From NCBI GenBank assembly GCA_017469935.1, contig JAFUFL010000068.1, forward strand, positions 1 through 41,713: a stretch of DNA of 41,713 nt. The letters run 5' to 3'. Numbering within the stretch: the first letter of the stretch is position 1; every line of letters starts with the position of its first letter. This document shows positions 1 through 8,038 of this stretch, piece after piece. This DNA is from Lachnospiraceae bacterium. Its GTDB lineage: Bacteria > Bacillota > Clostridia > Lachnospirales > Lachnospiraceae. The notes below the pieces were generated by a model. The model was not told the DNA's origin, did no database searches, and saw only the letters and a list, made by a program, of their open reading frames with translations. Both the position numbers and the translations under genes were made by a program.

Positions 1-37
<37 letters not shown>

Positions 38-339
38 AAAATTGGTTGTTCTTGCGAACAACTTCAAGAGCTCCGCTTCGCGGATCTCTGAAATTCAAGT
101 TCAATTCCAGTCACAGTTCAAACGTTAACGTCTAAATCTGCTCCGTAATTTGCTTGGTTTGGTTCGTTCTGAAAATATTCTGTAAAGGCCGTTCTTAAAC
201 GATTCGTCCCGGCCTTTTTTTAAAGGAATATATTCAGGGTTGCATTTCTGTTAAGTTGTCATATATTCGATTTTATTGGTATTTCGGACGCCTGTCTGGC
301 AGGCTGTCCGTGTCGCTTTGTTTCATCAGCAACTCTGAT
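38..339 (-). other. rRNA operon leader
   Basis: This is non-coding leader between the rRNA promoter and 16S. Two stem-loops are visible. At 286-309, GGAC and CCTG pair with CAGG and GTCC. At 184-217, AAAGGCCG pairs with CGGCCTTT across an 18-nt loop. Such stems usually serve pre-rRNA processing. The second has a run of seven T on the plus strand, but nothing on the plus strand needs terminating here, so I read it as processing structure. I did not find a convincing boxA. Confidence 0.6.
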
Positions 340-368
340 ATCATATCTCAGATTCAGTAGTTTGTCAA
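340..368 (-). promoter_or_regulatory. rRNA operon promoter
   Basis: On the minus strand a perfect -35 TTGACA (363-368) is followed after 17 bases by -10 TATGAT (340-345). The bases just upstream (about 369-400) are very rich in A and T, which fits an UP element. This is the expected architecture of a strong stable-RNA promoter. A further TATAAT-like hexamer around 470-475 could mark a second, upstream promoter, but I see no matching -35. Confidence 0.85.
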
Positions 369-512
369 CACCTTTTTAAGAAAAACTTTTAAATTATTTT
401 AAGTCATCTTTACGATTGTGTTAACTTTTTTTGCTGTTCTCTCAGCGGCGAATCTTATAATAGCACTCCATTATACTAAATGCAAGCACTATTTTTGTTT
501 TTTTTATTTTTT

Positions 513-677
513 TCAGCACACCGGAAAAAGGTCAAAATAAGGGCCGGGGAGCTCGCTCACCGGAACGTTTTTGATCTTTTTTCCGGGGCGGACAAGGCGC
601 GAAGCGCCTCTGGACGCCCACAGTCCCGAATGCGAAACATTCGGGACTGTGGGGTGCTGAATATGCTGAATAGTTAC
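513..677 (+). repeat. Miniature palindromic element, copy 1 (decayed)
   Basis: This stretch reads on the plus strand like the element at 6594-6816 reads on the minus strand. Shared parts are TTCAGCAC near the left end, the GGTCAAAATAAG and TTTTTGATCTTTTTTCCGGGG blocks around a shared core, the hairpin CAGTCCCGAATG/CATTCGGGACTG and the right end TGCTGAATAGTTAC. The 15-bp perfect stem at 618-632/638-652 has a CGAAA loop. The left terminal repeat is decayed and I find no target duplication, so this is an older or damaged copy. It lacks about 70 bp of extra hairpins present in copy 2. It ends 5 bases from the cvpA stop codon, so its hairpins could act as the transcript end. Confidence 0.8.
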
Positions 678-682
678 ATCTT

Positions 683-1072
683 TTATGCCTTCACAAAATA
701 CCGCAAAATGGCGTCCGCAAGGTACAGCACCACGGCTCCTTCGACAATCCCCCCGAACACTCCCAGAATGTTATCCAGGAACTTAATGACCGGAAGCCTC
801 GAGAATATATGGAGCGATGAGAAAATGAAGTGGAAGATCCCATATGCACAGACTACCACGATCAGAAGCACAATGCCGATCAGAGCGGACGACACGTTTC
901 CCGATGAATAGTTTGCGGCAAGGCCGGACGCAAGGTTGTAGCAGACCGCGGCGCAAATCAGCGTCAGTACCGAGCTGAGCGACTTGATCAGCCCCTGCTC
1001 CGAGCCCTTCTTAATGAAGTATCCCCATACCAATATTCCGATAATAAGTAGAATCCAGAAAGTACGGCTCAT
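683..1072 (-). CDS. CvpA-family membrane protein
   Basis: The protein has 129 residues and about four hydrophobic segments (roughly 4-17, 26-48, 60-85, 100-125), starting MSRTFWILLIIGILVWGYF. Length and layout fit the CvpA/colicin V production family, integral inner-membrane proteins of poorly defined function. It starts 12 bases after the stop of the DUF5711 gene, so the two are probably co-transcribed with galM. A glycine-rich final third (FLDNILGVFGGIVEGAVV) matches the conserved CvpA region. The family call rests on pattern, not on an alignment. Confidence 0.75.
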   Translation of the reverse strand: MSRTFWILLIIGILVWGYFIKKGSEQGLIKSLSSVLTLICAAVCYNLASGLAANYSSGNVSSALIGIVLLIVVVCAYGIFHFIFSSLHIFSRLPVIKFLDNILGVFGGIVEGAVVLYLADAILRYFVKA

Positions 1073-1084
1073 TTATCCGCTCCT

Positions 1085-2575
1085 TTACCGCAGTTTGATC
1101 GAATCAATCTCATTTTCCGTGACTGCCGCAAGCCCTCCCAGTCTCAGGGACGGGATCAGCGCTTTAACGGTTCTGTCGAATCCTCCGTTAAAGATCTCTC
1201 TTCCGCTCAGCGTGAAAATCTGCATTGACTGTTCATTATTAATATATATTCTGTCTCCTTTGATCTGGATGTCGTCATATACCATGGTAAAACCTATGCT
1301 GCCCGCTTTTTTGCCATTTCGTCCGTAGATGTCGAGTCTGTACAGGTTTTCTCTTGTGAGATCCGTAAATAGCAGTGCTATGCGGCCGCCGCTTTCGAAT
1401 ATACCCTGCATGTCCTCGGTGAGCATGTTGTTGAAGCTGTTCTGCGGTTCCGTCGAGCTCGTGTCGAAAACGACGAGGCGCGAGTCAGACGCCGCGGCGC
1501 ACGATTTATTTCCCAGGAACCTCACATAAGGAAAGACTTCGTTGGTATATTCGAAGTTGCCCACAAGATGCTGCTCATAGTCCTGTCCTTCTTTTCCGAA
1601 ATTGTAAAAGCTCAGGTTGGAGATTACCTCCGCATCCTTCATAAGAAGGCTGGAGACACAGACTTTCCTGCCGTCCGGCGAGACGGCGACATCCATCGGA
1701 TAGCCGTTTTCCCGCATGGAACGGATAAAATACGCGATCTCTTTTCCTTCCTTCGAGTAGAGCCTGATCCAGGTCTTGCTCCTGTCATCCAGAATGGCCG
1801 CCACTCCTCCGCTCTCCGAGGCCGAGATCTTATGAATCGGGAGGCTGGTGCTGACCGTATACAGCTGCTTTCGGGTATTCATCACATAGATCGTCGTCCC
1901 GCCGTAGTCAGCGATCGCCGCGACATCTCCGCTCATGCTGATGATCGGCTGGTCCATTTCATATGTGATCGTCCATCTGACGCGGCCGTTCGTATCCGCG
2001 CAGGCGGCGCCGTTCGGCCCGTACTGAAGCACGTATCCGTCGAAATTAACGCAGACTGCCCCTTCTTCGGCGACAAAATCCCTTATCTTTTTGATCTCGG
2101 CGCGGCTGTAATGCCTCGTGTTGAAAAAGAGCGCGGCCAAAAGAAGCACCATGACAAGGATTACGACACCGAACAGGCGATAGGCCCGGATCCTGCTTCT
2201 GTGTCTGTCAATCTGCTCCTCGTAGCTCAGGTTCTTTTTGTCATCCTCGCTTCCGGGCAGGATACTGCCGATGCGGAAAAGTCCCGCTTTTTTCCGAGAC
2301 TGTTTTTTCCCCTTTTCGCCGTCTTTTCCGCGCTCGCTTCCGGCTTCTCCCACGCCGGAGGTTTTCCCATGATCGGCGGATTTGCCGATGTCTCTTCCCA
2401 TCAAAAGACCGTCATCCGGGACCTGCGTTTCCGCGCGCTCCCTCAGTTCTTCCGGCATCACCTTTGTCTTCTGGTCGAGCGCCGGGGCAGAGTTCTCCTG
2501 CTGTCCGCGTTCCTTTACATCTTCTGTAATTCCGTTTTTTCCGGACTGATCCGGAAACTGTTCCACTTTAGCCAT
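1085..2575 (-). CDS. DUF5711-family membrane protein with beta-propeller-like outer domain
   Basis: The 496-residue protein has a long charged N-terminal part (about 1-130, rich in K, E, R and G), one membrane segment (about 134-155, LFGVVILVMVLLLAALFF) and an outer domain of about 340 residues. That domain is made of short beta-type repeats (for example VSPDGRKVCVSSLL and RLDIYGRNGKKAG) and resembles a WD/PQQ-type propeller. This layout matches the DUF5711 family common in Lachnospiraceae; its function is unknown. The start follows AGAGG by four bases, ten bases after the galM stop, which supports an operon. The outer domain could sense or bind something at the cell surface; that is inference only. 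Confidence 0.75.
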   Translation of the reverse strand: MAKVEQFPDQSGKNGITEDVKERGQQENSAPALDQKTKVMPEELRERAETQVPDDGLLMGRDIGKSADHGKTSGVGEAGSERGKDGEKGKKQSRKKAGLFRIGSILPGSEDDKKNLSYEEQIDRHRSRIRAYRLFGVVILVMVLLLAALFFNTRHYSRAEIKKIRDFVAEEGAVCVNFDGYVLQYGPNGAACADTNGRVRWTITYEMDQPIISMSGDVAAIADYGGTTIYVMNTRKQLYTVSTSLPIHKISASESGGVAAILDDRSKTWIRLYSKEGKEIAYFIRSMRENGYPMDVAVSPDGRKVCVSSLLMKDAEVISNLSFYNFGKEGQDYEQHLVGNFEYTNEVFPYVRFLGNKSCAAASDSRLVVFDTSSTEPQNSFNNMLTEDMQGIFESGGRIALLFTDLTRENLYRLDIYGRNGKKAGSIGFTMVYDDIQIKGDRIYINNEQSMQIFTLSGREIFNGGFDRTVKALIPSLRLGGLAAVTENEIDSIKLR

Positions 2576-2585
2576 TTATCCTCTG

Positions 2586-3629
2586 TTACCTGCAGACCGG
2601 GAAGCGATAGATCGTCGTAGAAACATAATCCCTGCCGGGGCCGAACACAGACTGCGGGAAGTTTGCGTGATGCACATTGTCCGGGAAGAACTGTGTCTCC
2701 AGCGCAAAGCCCGATTTAGGGCCGTAGGTGCGTCCGTTCTTGCCGCCCTCGGCGGTCATGCCGTTGGCCGTATAGAACTGCACGCCGGGCACATTGGTGA
2801 GCACCTGCATGACGCGTCCGCTTGCGGGATCGCACACTTCGCCCGCCACAAGAAGGGTCCCGTCTCCGGTATAGCCGTCGATCACGAAGTTGTGGTCGTA
2901 CCCACCTCCGAACTTCATCTGCTCTTCCTCCGAGCCGATGTCCCTTCCGATGGGCTTGGGCTGCGTGAAGTCGAGCGCGGTTCCCTTTACGGGCACGATC
3001 TCTCCCGTGGGAATCAGCGCGGCGTCCACTTTAGTCGTATTACTGCAGCAGAATTTTGCCACCTGATCGAGAATGCTTCCGCTGTCCTCTCCTGCCAGGT
3101 TGAAATAGGAGTGGTTTGTCATGTTGATGACGGTCTTCTTGTCCGACGTCACCTTGTAATCGATCCGCAGATCCTCATCGGTCAGGGAATAGGTAATGGT
3201 AAAGTCCCTGTTTCCGGGGAACCCGGCGTCTCCGTCCGGAAGGCTGATCGAGAAAGAAACGCAGTTGTCTCCGATCTCCGCGGCAAAAAATCTCTTATAG
3301 AACAGCTTATCGGAGTGGAGGTTATTGTTTCTCTCGTTAACGGGAAGATGGTACTCCTCTCCGTCGATGACGAAAGAGGCACCTGCAATACGGTTGGCGC
3401 TGGGTCCTACGACCGCGCCGAAGCAGCTGGGGTTTTCCAGATAGTGTTCCACGTCATCGTAACCCAGGACGATGTCCTTCATTTTCCCGTCTCTGTCCGG
3501 CGTCATAAGCCGCACCAGAAGCGCGCCCAGATCAGACACCACCGCGCACAGACGCTCTGTCCGGATCGTGTACAGAGAAACTTCCGTTCCGTCACCGAGT
3601 CTGCCAAAATATTCCTTCGTAACGCTCAT
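2586..3629 (-). CDS. galM: Aldose 1-epimerase (mutarotase)
   Basis: This enzyme interconverts the alpha and beta anomers of galactose or glucose before the Leloir pathway. Family marks include NRIAGASF, the catalytic histidine in NMTNHSYFNLAG, GYDHNFVI and the C-terminal catalytic glutamate in FALETQFFPDNVHH. I place the start at 3629 (MSVTKEYFG, 347 residues), because AAGGAGAGAGGA lies just upstream and this is the normal family length. The frame stays open 49 codons further upstream, but that part is the structured leader. No other galactose genes are in view. It heads an apparent operon with the DUF5711 and cvpA genes. Confidence 0.93.
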   Translation of the reverse strand: MSVTKEYFGRLGDGTEVSLYTIRTERLCAVVSDLGALLVRLMTPDRDGKMKDIVLGYDDVEHYLENPSCFGAVVGPSANRIAGASFVIDGEEYHLPVNERNNNLHSDKLFYKRFFAAEIGDNCVSFSISLPDGDAGFPGNRDFTITYSLTDEDLRIDYKVTSDKKTVINMTNHSYFNLAGEDSGSILDQVAKFCCSNTTKVDAALIPTGEIVPVKGTALDFTQPKPIGRDIGSEEEQMKFGGGYDHNFVIDGYTGDGTLLVAGEVCDPASGRVMQVLTNVPGVQFYTANGMTAEGGKNGRTYGPKSGFALETQFFPDNVHHANFPQSVFGPGRDYVSTTIYRFPVCR

Positions 3630-3863
3630 TCCTCTCTCCTTTTCTGCAGGGTTCCCCTGCGTGATTGCCGCCGCACAGGCAGCCTCTTCCTTTAAAGGCT
3701 CGCAGAGCGAGCCGCTGCGCCGCGTGCGGGCTGCCCTAATGGGCAGCAACTTCCTTTCCGCACGCGTGTGCATCATTTAACTCAGTGGGGGATTGTCACC
3801 CGCCACTGAGAAAATTTGTTACTTCTCACCGCCTGAAGAGGCGAGGGACATTCCCCCCCTGAG
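3630..3863 (-). other. Highly structured recR-galM intergenic region / galM leader
   Basis: The 234 bases between recR and galM hold a chain of stem-loops: 3830-3843 (CGCCT/AGGCG); 3781-3810 (CTCAGTGG/CCACTGAG with an inner GGG/CCC); 3721-3766, a nested stem of CGCGTGCGG/CCGCACGCG enclosing GCTGCCC/GGGCAGC; 3697-3713 (GGCTCGC/GCGAGCC); and 3646-3660 (GCAGGG/CCCTGC). The second could end the recR transcript. The others lie upstream of the galM ribosome binding site. I do not recognise a known riboswitch. Confidence 0.65.
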
Positions 3864-4463
3864 TTATAACTCTGTTCTTCCTTCAAGTGCTCTTAAAAGT
3901 GTCACCTCGTCAATGTACTCCAGGTCGCCGCCCACGGGCACGCCGCTGGCGATGCGGGTCACCTTGATGCCGGCCGGCTTGATGAGCTTGCTGATATACA
4001 TGGCCGTCGTCTCGCCTTCCAGGCTGGAGTTGGTAGCTATGATTACTTCGGAGACTTCTTCTTTGCTCAGTCTCGCGATGAGCTCCTTGAGCTTGATATC
4101 GCCGGGCCCGATCCCCAGCATGGGCGAGATCGCGCCGTGCAGGACGTGGTACACGCCCTTGTATTTCCCCGTCTTTTCATAGGCCGCCAGGTCCCTGGAG
4201 TTTTCCACGACCATGATGGTCTTATGGTCTCTGCGGGGATTTCCGCAGATCGGGCAGACCTCCTCATCCGTGAGGTTCTGGCACACTTTGCAATAGGTCA
4301 CGTGCTCCTTGGCGTTTACGATCGTGTCCGCCAGATGCTTTACCCTCGCCTGTGACATTCCGATTATATAAAAAGCGAGGCGCTGTGCCGATTTGTTTCC
4401 AATTCCGGGCAGCGCCGCCAGTTCATCGATGAGTTTATTAATATATCCGCTGTATAGTTCCAC
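3864..4463 (-). CDS. recR: Recombination mediator protein RecR
   Basis: RecR works with RecO and RecF to load RecA on gapped DNA. Visible are the helix-hairpin-helix LPGIGNKSAQRLAF, a four-cysteine zinc finger (CKVC...CPIC) and the Toprim domain with MVVENSRDLAAYEKTG and IIATNSSLEGETT. I chose the GTG at 4463 (199 residues, the usual family length). A GTG at 4496 would add 11 residues without family support and has no better ribosome site. It follows ybaB by 75 bases, giving the classical dnaX-ybaB-recR order. Confidence 0.95.
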   Translation of the reverse strand: MELYSGYINKLIDELAALPGIGNKSAQRLAFYIIGMSQARVKHLADTIVNAKEHVTYCKVCQNLTDEEVCPICGNPRRDHKTIMVVENSRDLAAYEKTGKYKGVYHVLHGAISPMLGIGPGDIKLKELIARLSKEEVSEVIIATNSSLEGETTAMYISKLIKPAGIKVTRIASGVPVGGDLEYIDEVTLLRALEGRTEL

Positions 4464-4538
4464 TTGACTCAGACTCTCTCTATAAGTCCGGCACACAAAT
4501 GTGCCGGACTCCGCAATTGTTTCTTCTTAGATATAAGA

Positions 4539-4862
4539 TCAGAAGCCGCCCAGTCCGCCGAAGAGCTTCTCGCTCTCGGCATCAACCTGCTTCATCGCTT
4601 CGCCCACTGCGGCAATGATCAGGTCCTGGAGCATCTCGACGTCGTCGGGATCCACCGCGTCCGGGGAGATAGTGAGGGATTTCAGCTCTTTTTTTCCGCT
4701 GACGACCACCTCGACGGCGCCGCCGCCGGAAGCTGCCTTGAACTCCATCTCCTCGAGTGCCTTCTTATTCTCTTCCATCTGGCGCTGCATTCTCTGCGCC
4801 TGCTTCATAAGGTTATTCATGTTGCCGGGCATGCCGCCCTGGAAACCGCCTCTTCTTGCCAT
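4539..4862 (-). CDS. ybaB: YbaB/EbfC nucleoid-associated protein
   Basis: This small DNA-binding protein (107 residues) forms a dimer with a 'tweezer' fold. The conserved segments are a glycine/methionine-rich start with MNNLMKQAQRMQRQMEE, then ASGGGAVEVVVSGKKELKSLTISPDAVDPDDVEMLQDLI and a C-terminal LFGGLGGF. It begins 3 bases after the dnaX stop and precedes recR, the arrangement found in most bacteria, so it is translated from the dnaX transcript. It may help RecR/DnaX function or shape the nucleoid; its exact role is not settled in the family. Confidence 0.93.
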   Translation of the reverse strand: MARRGGFQGGMPGNMNNLMKQAQRMQRQMEENKKALEEMEFKAASGGGAVEVVVSGKKELKSLTISPDAVDPDDVEMLQDLIIAAVGEAMKQVDAESEKLFGGLGGF

Positions 4863-4865
4863 CTT

Positions 4866-6542
4866 CTATTCCTCCTCTATTTTCATAGTCACCATATCGG
4901 ATAAATCAACGTAATTGTCCGTGAATTTCTGACCCTTGTCAAGTGCCTTGTATTCGATTTCGATATCCTTGCCCGAGCACTGGCGCAGGAAATAGCGCAG
5001 CCGGTTCCGGTAGCCCTCGTCGTGCAGGAAGTGGTCCGCGGTCACGTAATTACTGAAGACGATGACGAGCTGCCCGTGGTCTCCCACGCTGTGCTTTGCG
5101 GTGAGCAGGGACATTCTCGTCATGCCGGGCGGGAGCTTCGAAATGTACTTGGACCAGTTGCGGACGATCTCCATGACATCCTCCGGAACTGCCTTGGGAT
5201 ACTGTTTTTTGGCAGGCGCCTTGCCGGGCGCGCCGGACTGTCCCCCGCTCTCCGGGTTCTGCGCTCCTCCGGATGCGGAGGCCTGACCGTTCTCCTGCCC
5301 GCTCCGCTCTGCGCCCCAGTCGGAGGCGGCCGGTCTCTCCGCGATCTTCTTCTCGTCCTCGAGAAGCCGCTGCTCGAGCTCCCGGATCCGGTTCCGGAGC
5401 GTGTCCATCTGGTCCTCCGCGCCTCCTTCGGCGCCGCCCATTTTGCCCTTGGCCGCTCTGATGATCGCCATCTCGGTCAGGATCCTGCGGCTGGCGCTGT
5501 AGCGGATCTGCTCCACGAGGGCCGAAAAGATCCGGATCTCCCTCATGATCTCGGACAGCTCGGACTTTCTGGCGTCCTCGATCATCTGCGACAGATTGTC
5601 CGCCGAAATATCCAGGGAATCTTTGGTGCTCTCCGAGGCGCACAGCAGCATCAGGTTCCTTAGATACCACAGAAAATCCGCCACGAACTGCATCATCTCC
5701 CGGCCCTGCATCAGGACGTCCTCGAGGACCCCCAGCGCGGCGGCCGTATCCCCGTCGTGGATATGATTATAGAGTTTGCTGAACACCCTGGTGTCTACGG
5801 CGCCCAGAATTTCCAGCGTCTTCTCATAGGTAAGACTCTCGTTTCCGTAGTTGAAGGCATTGCACTGGTCCAGGAGGCTGAGCCCGTCGCGCATGGAGCC
5901 GTCCGCCGCGCCCGCGATGTAGCGGAGCGCCTTGTCCTCCACCTTAAGGCCCTCGGCGTCGGAAACTTCCCGGAGCCTTCCCTCGATCGTCTCCGTGGAC
6001 AGCCTTCCGTAGTCGTACCTCTGGCACCTTGACAAAATAGTGATCGGCAGCTTATTGGGCTCCGTCGTCGCGAGAATAAAGATCGCGTAGGACGGCGGCT
6101 CCTCCAGGGTCTTGAGCAGCGCATTGAAGGCCGCCACGGACAGCATGTGGACTTCGTCGATGATATAGACGCGATATTTTCCCTGCGTGGGGGAATACGC
6201 CACCTGGTCGATAATGTTGCGGATATCGTCGACGCCGTTGTTGGAAGCGGCGTCCATCTCCACGACATTCAGGCTGGCATCCGCTCCGATCTCCCTGCAG
6301 GAAGGGCACTCGCAGCAGGGGCTTCCGTCCTTGGGATTCTCGCAGTTGACCGCCTTGGCGAAAATCTTGGCGATCGTGGTCTTGCCCGTTCCCCTGGTCC
6401 CGCAGAAAAGATAGCTGTGTGCGATCCTTCCCGATACGATCTGGTTCTTGAGGGTCCTGACAATGACCTCTCTTCCGCGCACGTCCTCAAAGGTGCGGGG
6501 CCTGTATTTTCTGTATAGAGCAAGATAATGCTGATCTGCCAT
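4866..6542 (-). CDS. dnaX: DNA polymerase III subunit gamma/tau
   Basis: This is the clamp-loader ATPase of the replisome, 558 residues. Walker A GTRGTGKT is at about 48-55, a zinc module uses Cys 67, 76, 79 and 82, and the DEVH box lies in YIIDEVHMLS. SRCQRYDYGR and the sensor-type GSMRDGLSLLDQ follow. The second half is the tau-type linker, rich in G, A, P, E and K (about 370-450), then a small C-terminal domain. The start follows AGGAAAGG by 7 bases. I looked for a programmed frameshift: the A6 tract near 5211 lacks a proper slippery frame and gives no early stop, so I see no gamma product. Confidence 0.97.
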   Translation of the reverse strand: MADQHYLALYRKYRPRTFEDVRGREVIVRTLKNQIVSGRIAHSYLFCGTRGTGKTTIAKIFAKAVNCENPKDGSPCCECPSCREIGADASLNVVEMDAASNNGVDDIRNIIDQVAYSPTQGKYRVYIIDEVHMLSVAAFNALLKTLEEPPSYAIFILATTEPNKLPITILSRCQRYDYGRLSTETIEGRLREVSDAEGLKVEDKALRYIAGAADGSMRDGLSLLDQCNAFNYGNESLTYEKTLEILGAVDTRVFSKLYNHIHDGDTAAALGVLEDVLMQGREMMQFVADFLWYLRNLMLLCASESTKDSLDISADNLSQMIEDARKSELSEIMREIRIFSALVEQIRYSASRRILTEMAIIRAAKGKMGGAEGGAEDQMDTLRNRIRELEQRLLEDEKKIAERPAASDWGAERSGQENGQASASGGAQNPESGGQSGAPGKAPAKKQYPKAVPEDVMEIVRNWSKYISKLPPGMTRMSLLTAKHSVGDHGQLVIVFSNYVTADHFLHDEGYRNRLRYFLRQCSGKDIEIEYKALDKGQKFTDNYVDLSDMVTMKIEEE

Positions 6543-6582
6543 GTATAGACCTTTCCTGTGTGACGATGATCACTGTTTCTTT

Positions 6583-6588
6583 ATTATA
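6583..6588 (-). promoter_or_regulatory. Possible dnaX -10 element next to an insertion
   Basis: TATAAT on the minus strand lies about 40 bases upstream of the dnaX start. It overlaps the left target duplication of the miniature element at 6594-6816. No good -35 is visible at 17-18 bases on either the present or the reconstructed pre-insertion sequence, so the assignment is weak. If correct, the element now supplies the DNA just upstream of the dnaX core promoter. Confidence 0.35.
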
Positions 6589-6593
6589 ATAAC

Positions 6594-6816
6594 GTAACTA
6601 TTCAGCACCACAGGTCCCAAATGCTTCGCATTCGGGACTGTGCGCGTCCACAATAATTGCACACAAAACGAAGTGTGCAATTATGGAAGCCGCACAAAGT
6701 GCGTCTTCTCGGCGAAATGGCGCCTTGTCCGCCCCGGAAAAAAGATCAAAAACGTTCCGGTGAGCAAGCTCCCCAGACCTTATTTTGATCTTTTTTCCGG
6801 GGTGCTGAATAATTAC
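6594..6816 (-). mobile_element. MITE-like element with 16-bp TIRs and 8-bp target duplication (IS66-like ends)
   Basis: The 223-bp element begins GTAACTATTCAGCACC (6594-6609) and ends with the inverted form of GTAATTATTCAGCACC (6801-6816), 15 of 16 matching. It is flanked by a perfect 8-bp direct repeat ATAATAAC at 6586-6593 and 6817-6824. Inside are a 20-bp perfect stem (6732-6751/6783-6802) and further hairpins, including TAATTGCACAC paired with GTGTGCAATTA. It has no coding capacity. GTAA ends with 8-bp duplications are typical of the IS66 family, so a non-autonomous IS66 derivative is likely; this is inference, as no transposase is present. It sits 51 bases upstream of dnaX. Confidence 0.85.
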
Positions 6817-6890
6817 ATAATAACACAAATATCCGACGCCACGCGGTCCAAATACACTGTCTTCGGATTGATGCCGAATGACAAAACGAC

Positions 6891-6925
6891 GGAAAGGTGT
6901 GCTGCATATCACAGTACACCTTTCC
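6891..6925 (-). terminator. pfkA terminator
   Basis: A 14-bp stem GGAAAGGTGTGCTG/CAGTACACCTTTCC (one wobble) with a 7-base loop lies 37 bases past the pfkA stop. It is followed on the minus strand by GTCGTTTTGT, a modest U tract. Confidence 0.7.
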
Positions 6926-6961
6926 GGATTATCCGATTATGGGAAATTCGCTTCGCGCCTG

Positions 6962-8038
6962 TCAGTCGCCAAAGCTGATGCCGATCATCTTGGCTTCCTT
7001 GATGATGCTGGCCTTGGGATCCACTGTCTTGAGCTTGCCCGCCACTTCGCTGAGCGGGGTCTTGACGATCTCACGGTTCTTGTAAGCGACCATGTAGCCG
7101 AACTCCTTCTTGAGGATCAGCTTGCCCGCCTCTGCTCCGATCCTGGTCGCGAATACGCGGTCATAGGGATCGGGAGCGCCGCCGCGCTGTGTATGTCCGG
7201 GAACGGTGACACGGACTTCGCGTCCCGTTGCCTTTGTGATCGCGTCCGCGATCTCATAGGAGACGGAAGGATACTTATAATTGGCGAGTTTCTTCTTATA
7301 TTCTTTCTTGGAGAGCTTGGCGTCCTCTTTGGAGATGGCGCCTTCCGCCACGACGATGATCGTGAAACGGCTGCCGTTCTTATCTCTCTCCTCGATCGCC
7401 TCTACGACCTTGTTGATGTCATAGGGGATCTCGGGGATCAGAATGATGTCAGCGCCGCCGGCGATTCCGGCGTTGAGAGGCAGCCAGCCCACCTTGTGGC
7501 CCATGATCTCGACGATGAACACGCGGCCGTGGGAGCTCGCGGTTGTGTGGATGTCGTCGATGCACTTGGTCGCGATGTCGACCGCGCTCTGGAAGCCGAA
7601 GGTCATGTCCGTGCCGTACAGGTCATTGTCGATGGTCTTGGGGAGTGTCACGACATTGAGGCCTTCCTGGCTCAGAAGGTTTGCGGTCTTGGTGGAACCG
7701 TTGCCGCCGCCCATGACCAGGCAGTCCAGCTGCAGCTTGTGATAGGTCTGCTTCATGGCCTCTACTTTGTCGATGCCGTTCTCATCGGGCTCGCGGATGG
7801 TCTTGAAGGGAACGCGGCTTGTTCCCAGGATCGTTCCGCCCCTTGTAAGGATGCCCTTGAAGTCCTGTCCGGTGAGGATACGGAATTTTCCGTAGATCAG
7901 GCCCTTGTAGCCGTCCTCAAATCCGTAGAATTCCACAGGCTCCTTGGCATTGTGCACGATGCACTTGAAGACGCCGCGCATGGCCGCGTTAAGTGCCTGG
8001 CAGTCGCCGCCGCTTGTCAAAAAACCGATTCTCAACAT
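6962..8038 (-). CDS. pfkA: 6-phosphofructokinase, group III type
   Basis: This enzyme phosphorylates fructose 6-phosphate to the 1,6-bisphosphate in glycolysis. The 358-residue protein has LTSGGDCQALNAAMRG at the start, GGNGS at 111-115, PKTIDND at 133-139 and VPGHTQRGGAPDPYDR near the C-terminus. The residue after N in GGNGS is glycine, as in ATP-using enzymes (PPi enzymes have Asp there), so ATP is the likelier donor. The K in PKTIDND and the N in place of the usual D are unlike E. coli PfkA and fit the mixed 'group III' branch. It starts after AGGAGGAGG and has its own promoter and terminator. Confidence 0.92.
   Translation of the reverse strand: MLRIGFLTSGGDCQALNAAMRGVFKCIVHNAKEPVEFYGFEDGYKGLIYGKFRILTGQDFKGILTRGGTILGTSRVPFKTIREPDENGIDKVEAMKQTYHKLQLDCLVMGGGNGSTKTANLLSQEGLNVVTLPKTIDNDLYGTDMTFGFQSAVDIATKCIDDIHTTASSHGRVFIVEIMGHKVGWLPLNAGIAGGADIILIPEIPYDINKVVEAIEERDKNGSRFTIIVVAEGAISKEDAKLSKKEYKKKLANYKYPSVSYEIADAITKATGREVRVTVPGHTQRGGAPDPYDRVFATRIGAEAGKLILKKEFGYMVAYKNREIVKTPLSEVAGKLKTVDPKASIIKEAKMIGISFGD

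Noticed and set aside
184-217. Plus-strand terminator-like hairpin in the rRNA leader
   Set aside because: No plus-strand gene ends there; it is better explained as leader structure of the minus-strand rRNA transcript.
480-911. Plus-strand open frame that partly matches another at 6598-6912
   Set aside because: The similarity comes from the two copies of the palindromic element, not from a conserved protein.
1568-2620. Long plus-strand open frame of 350 codons opposite the DUF5711 gene
   Set aside because: It is antisense to a gene with clear domain structure, has no ribosome site and its composition mirrors the opposite strand's codon bias.
2586-3776. Longer galM start 49 codons upstream
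   Set aside because: The extra part translates the hairpin-rich leader, lacks family similarity, and a strong ribosome site sits at the inner ATG (3629).
5195-5225. Possible dnaX programmed frameshift at an A6 tract
   Set aside because: The tract is not in a good slippery frame, and the -1 frame does not stop soon after, so no gamma-type product would result.
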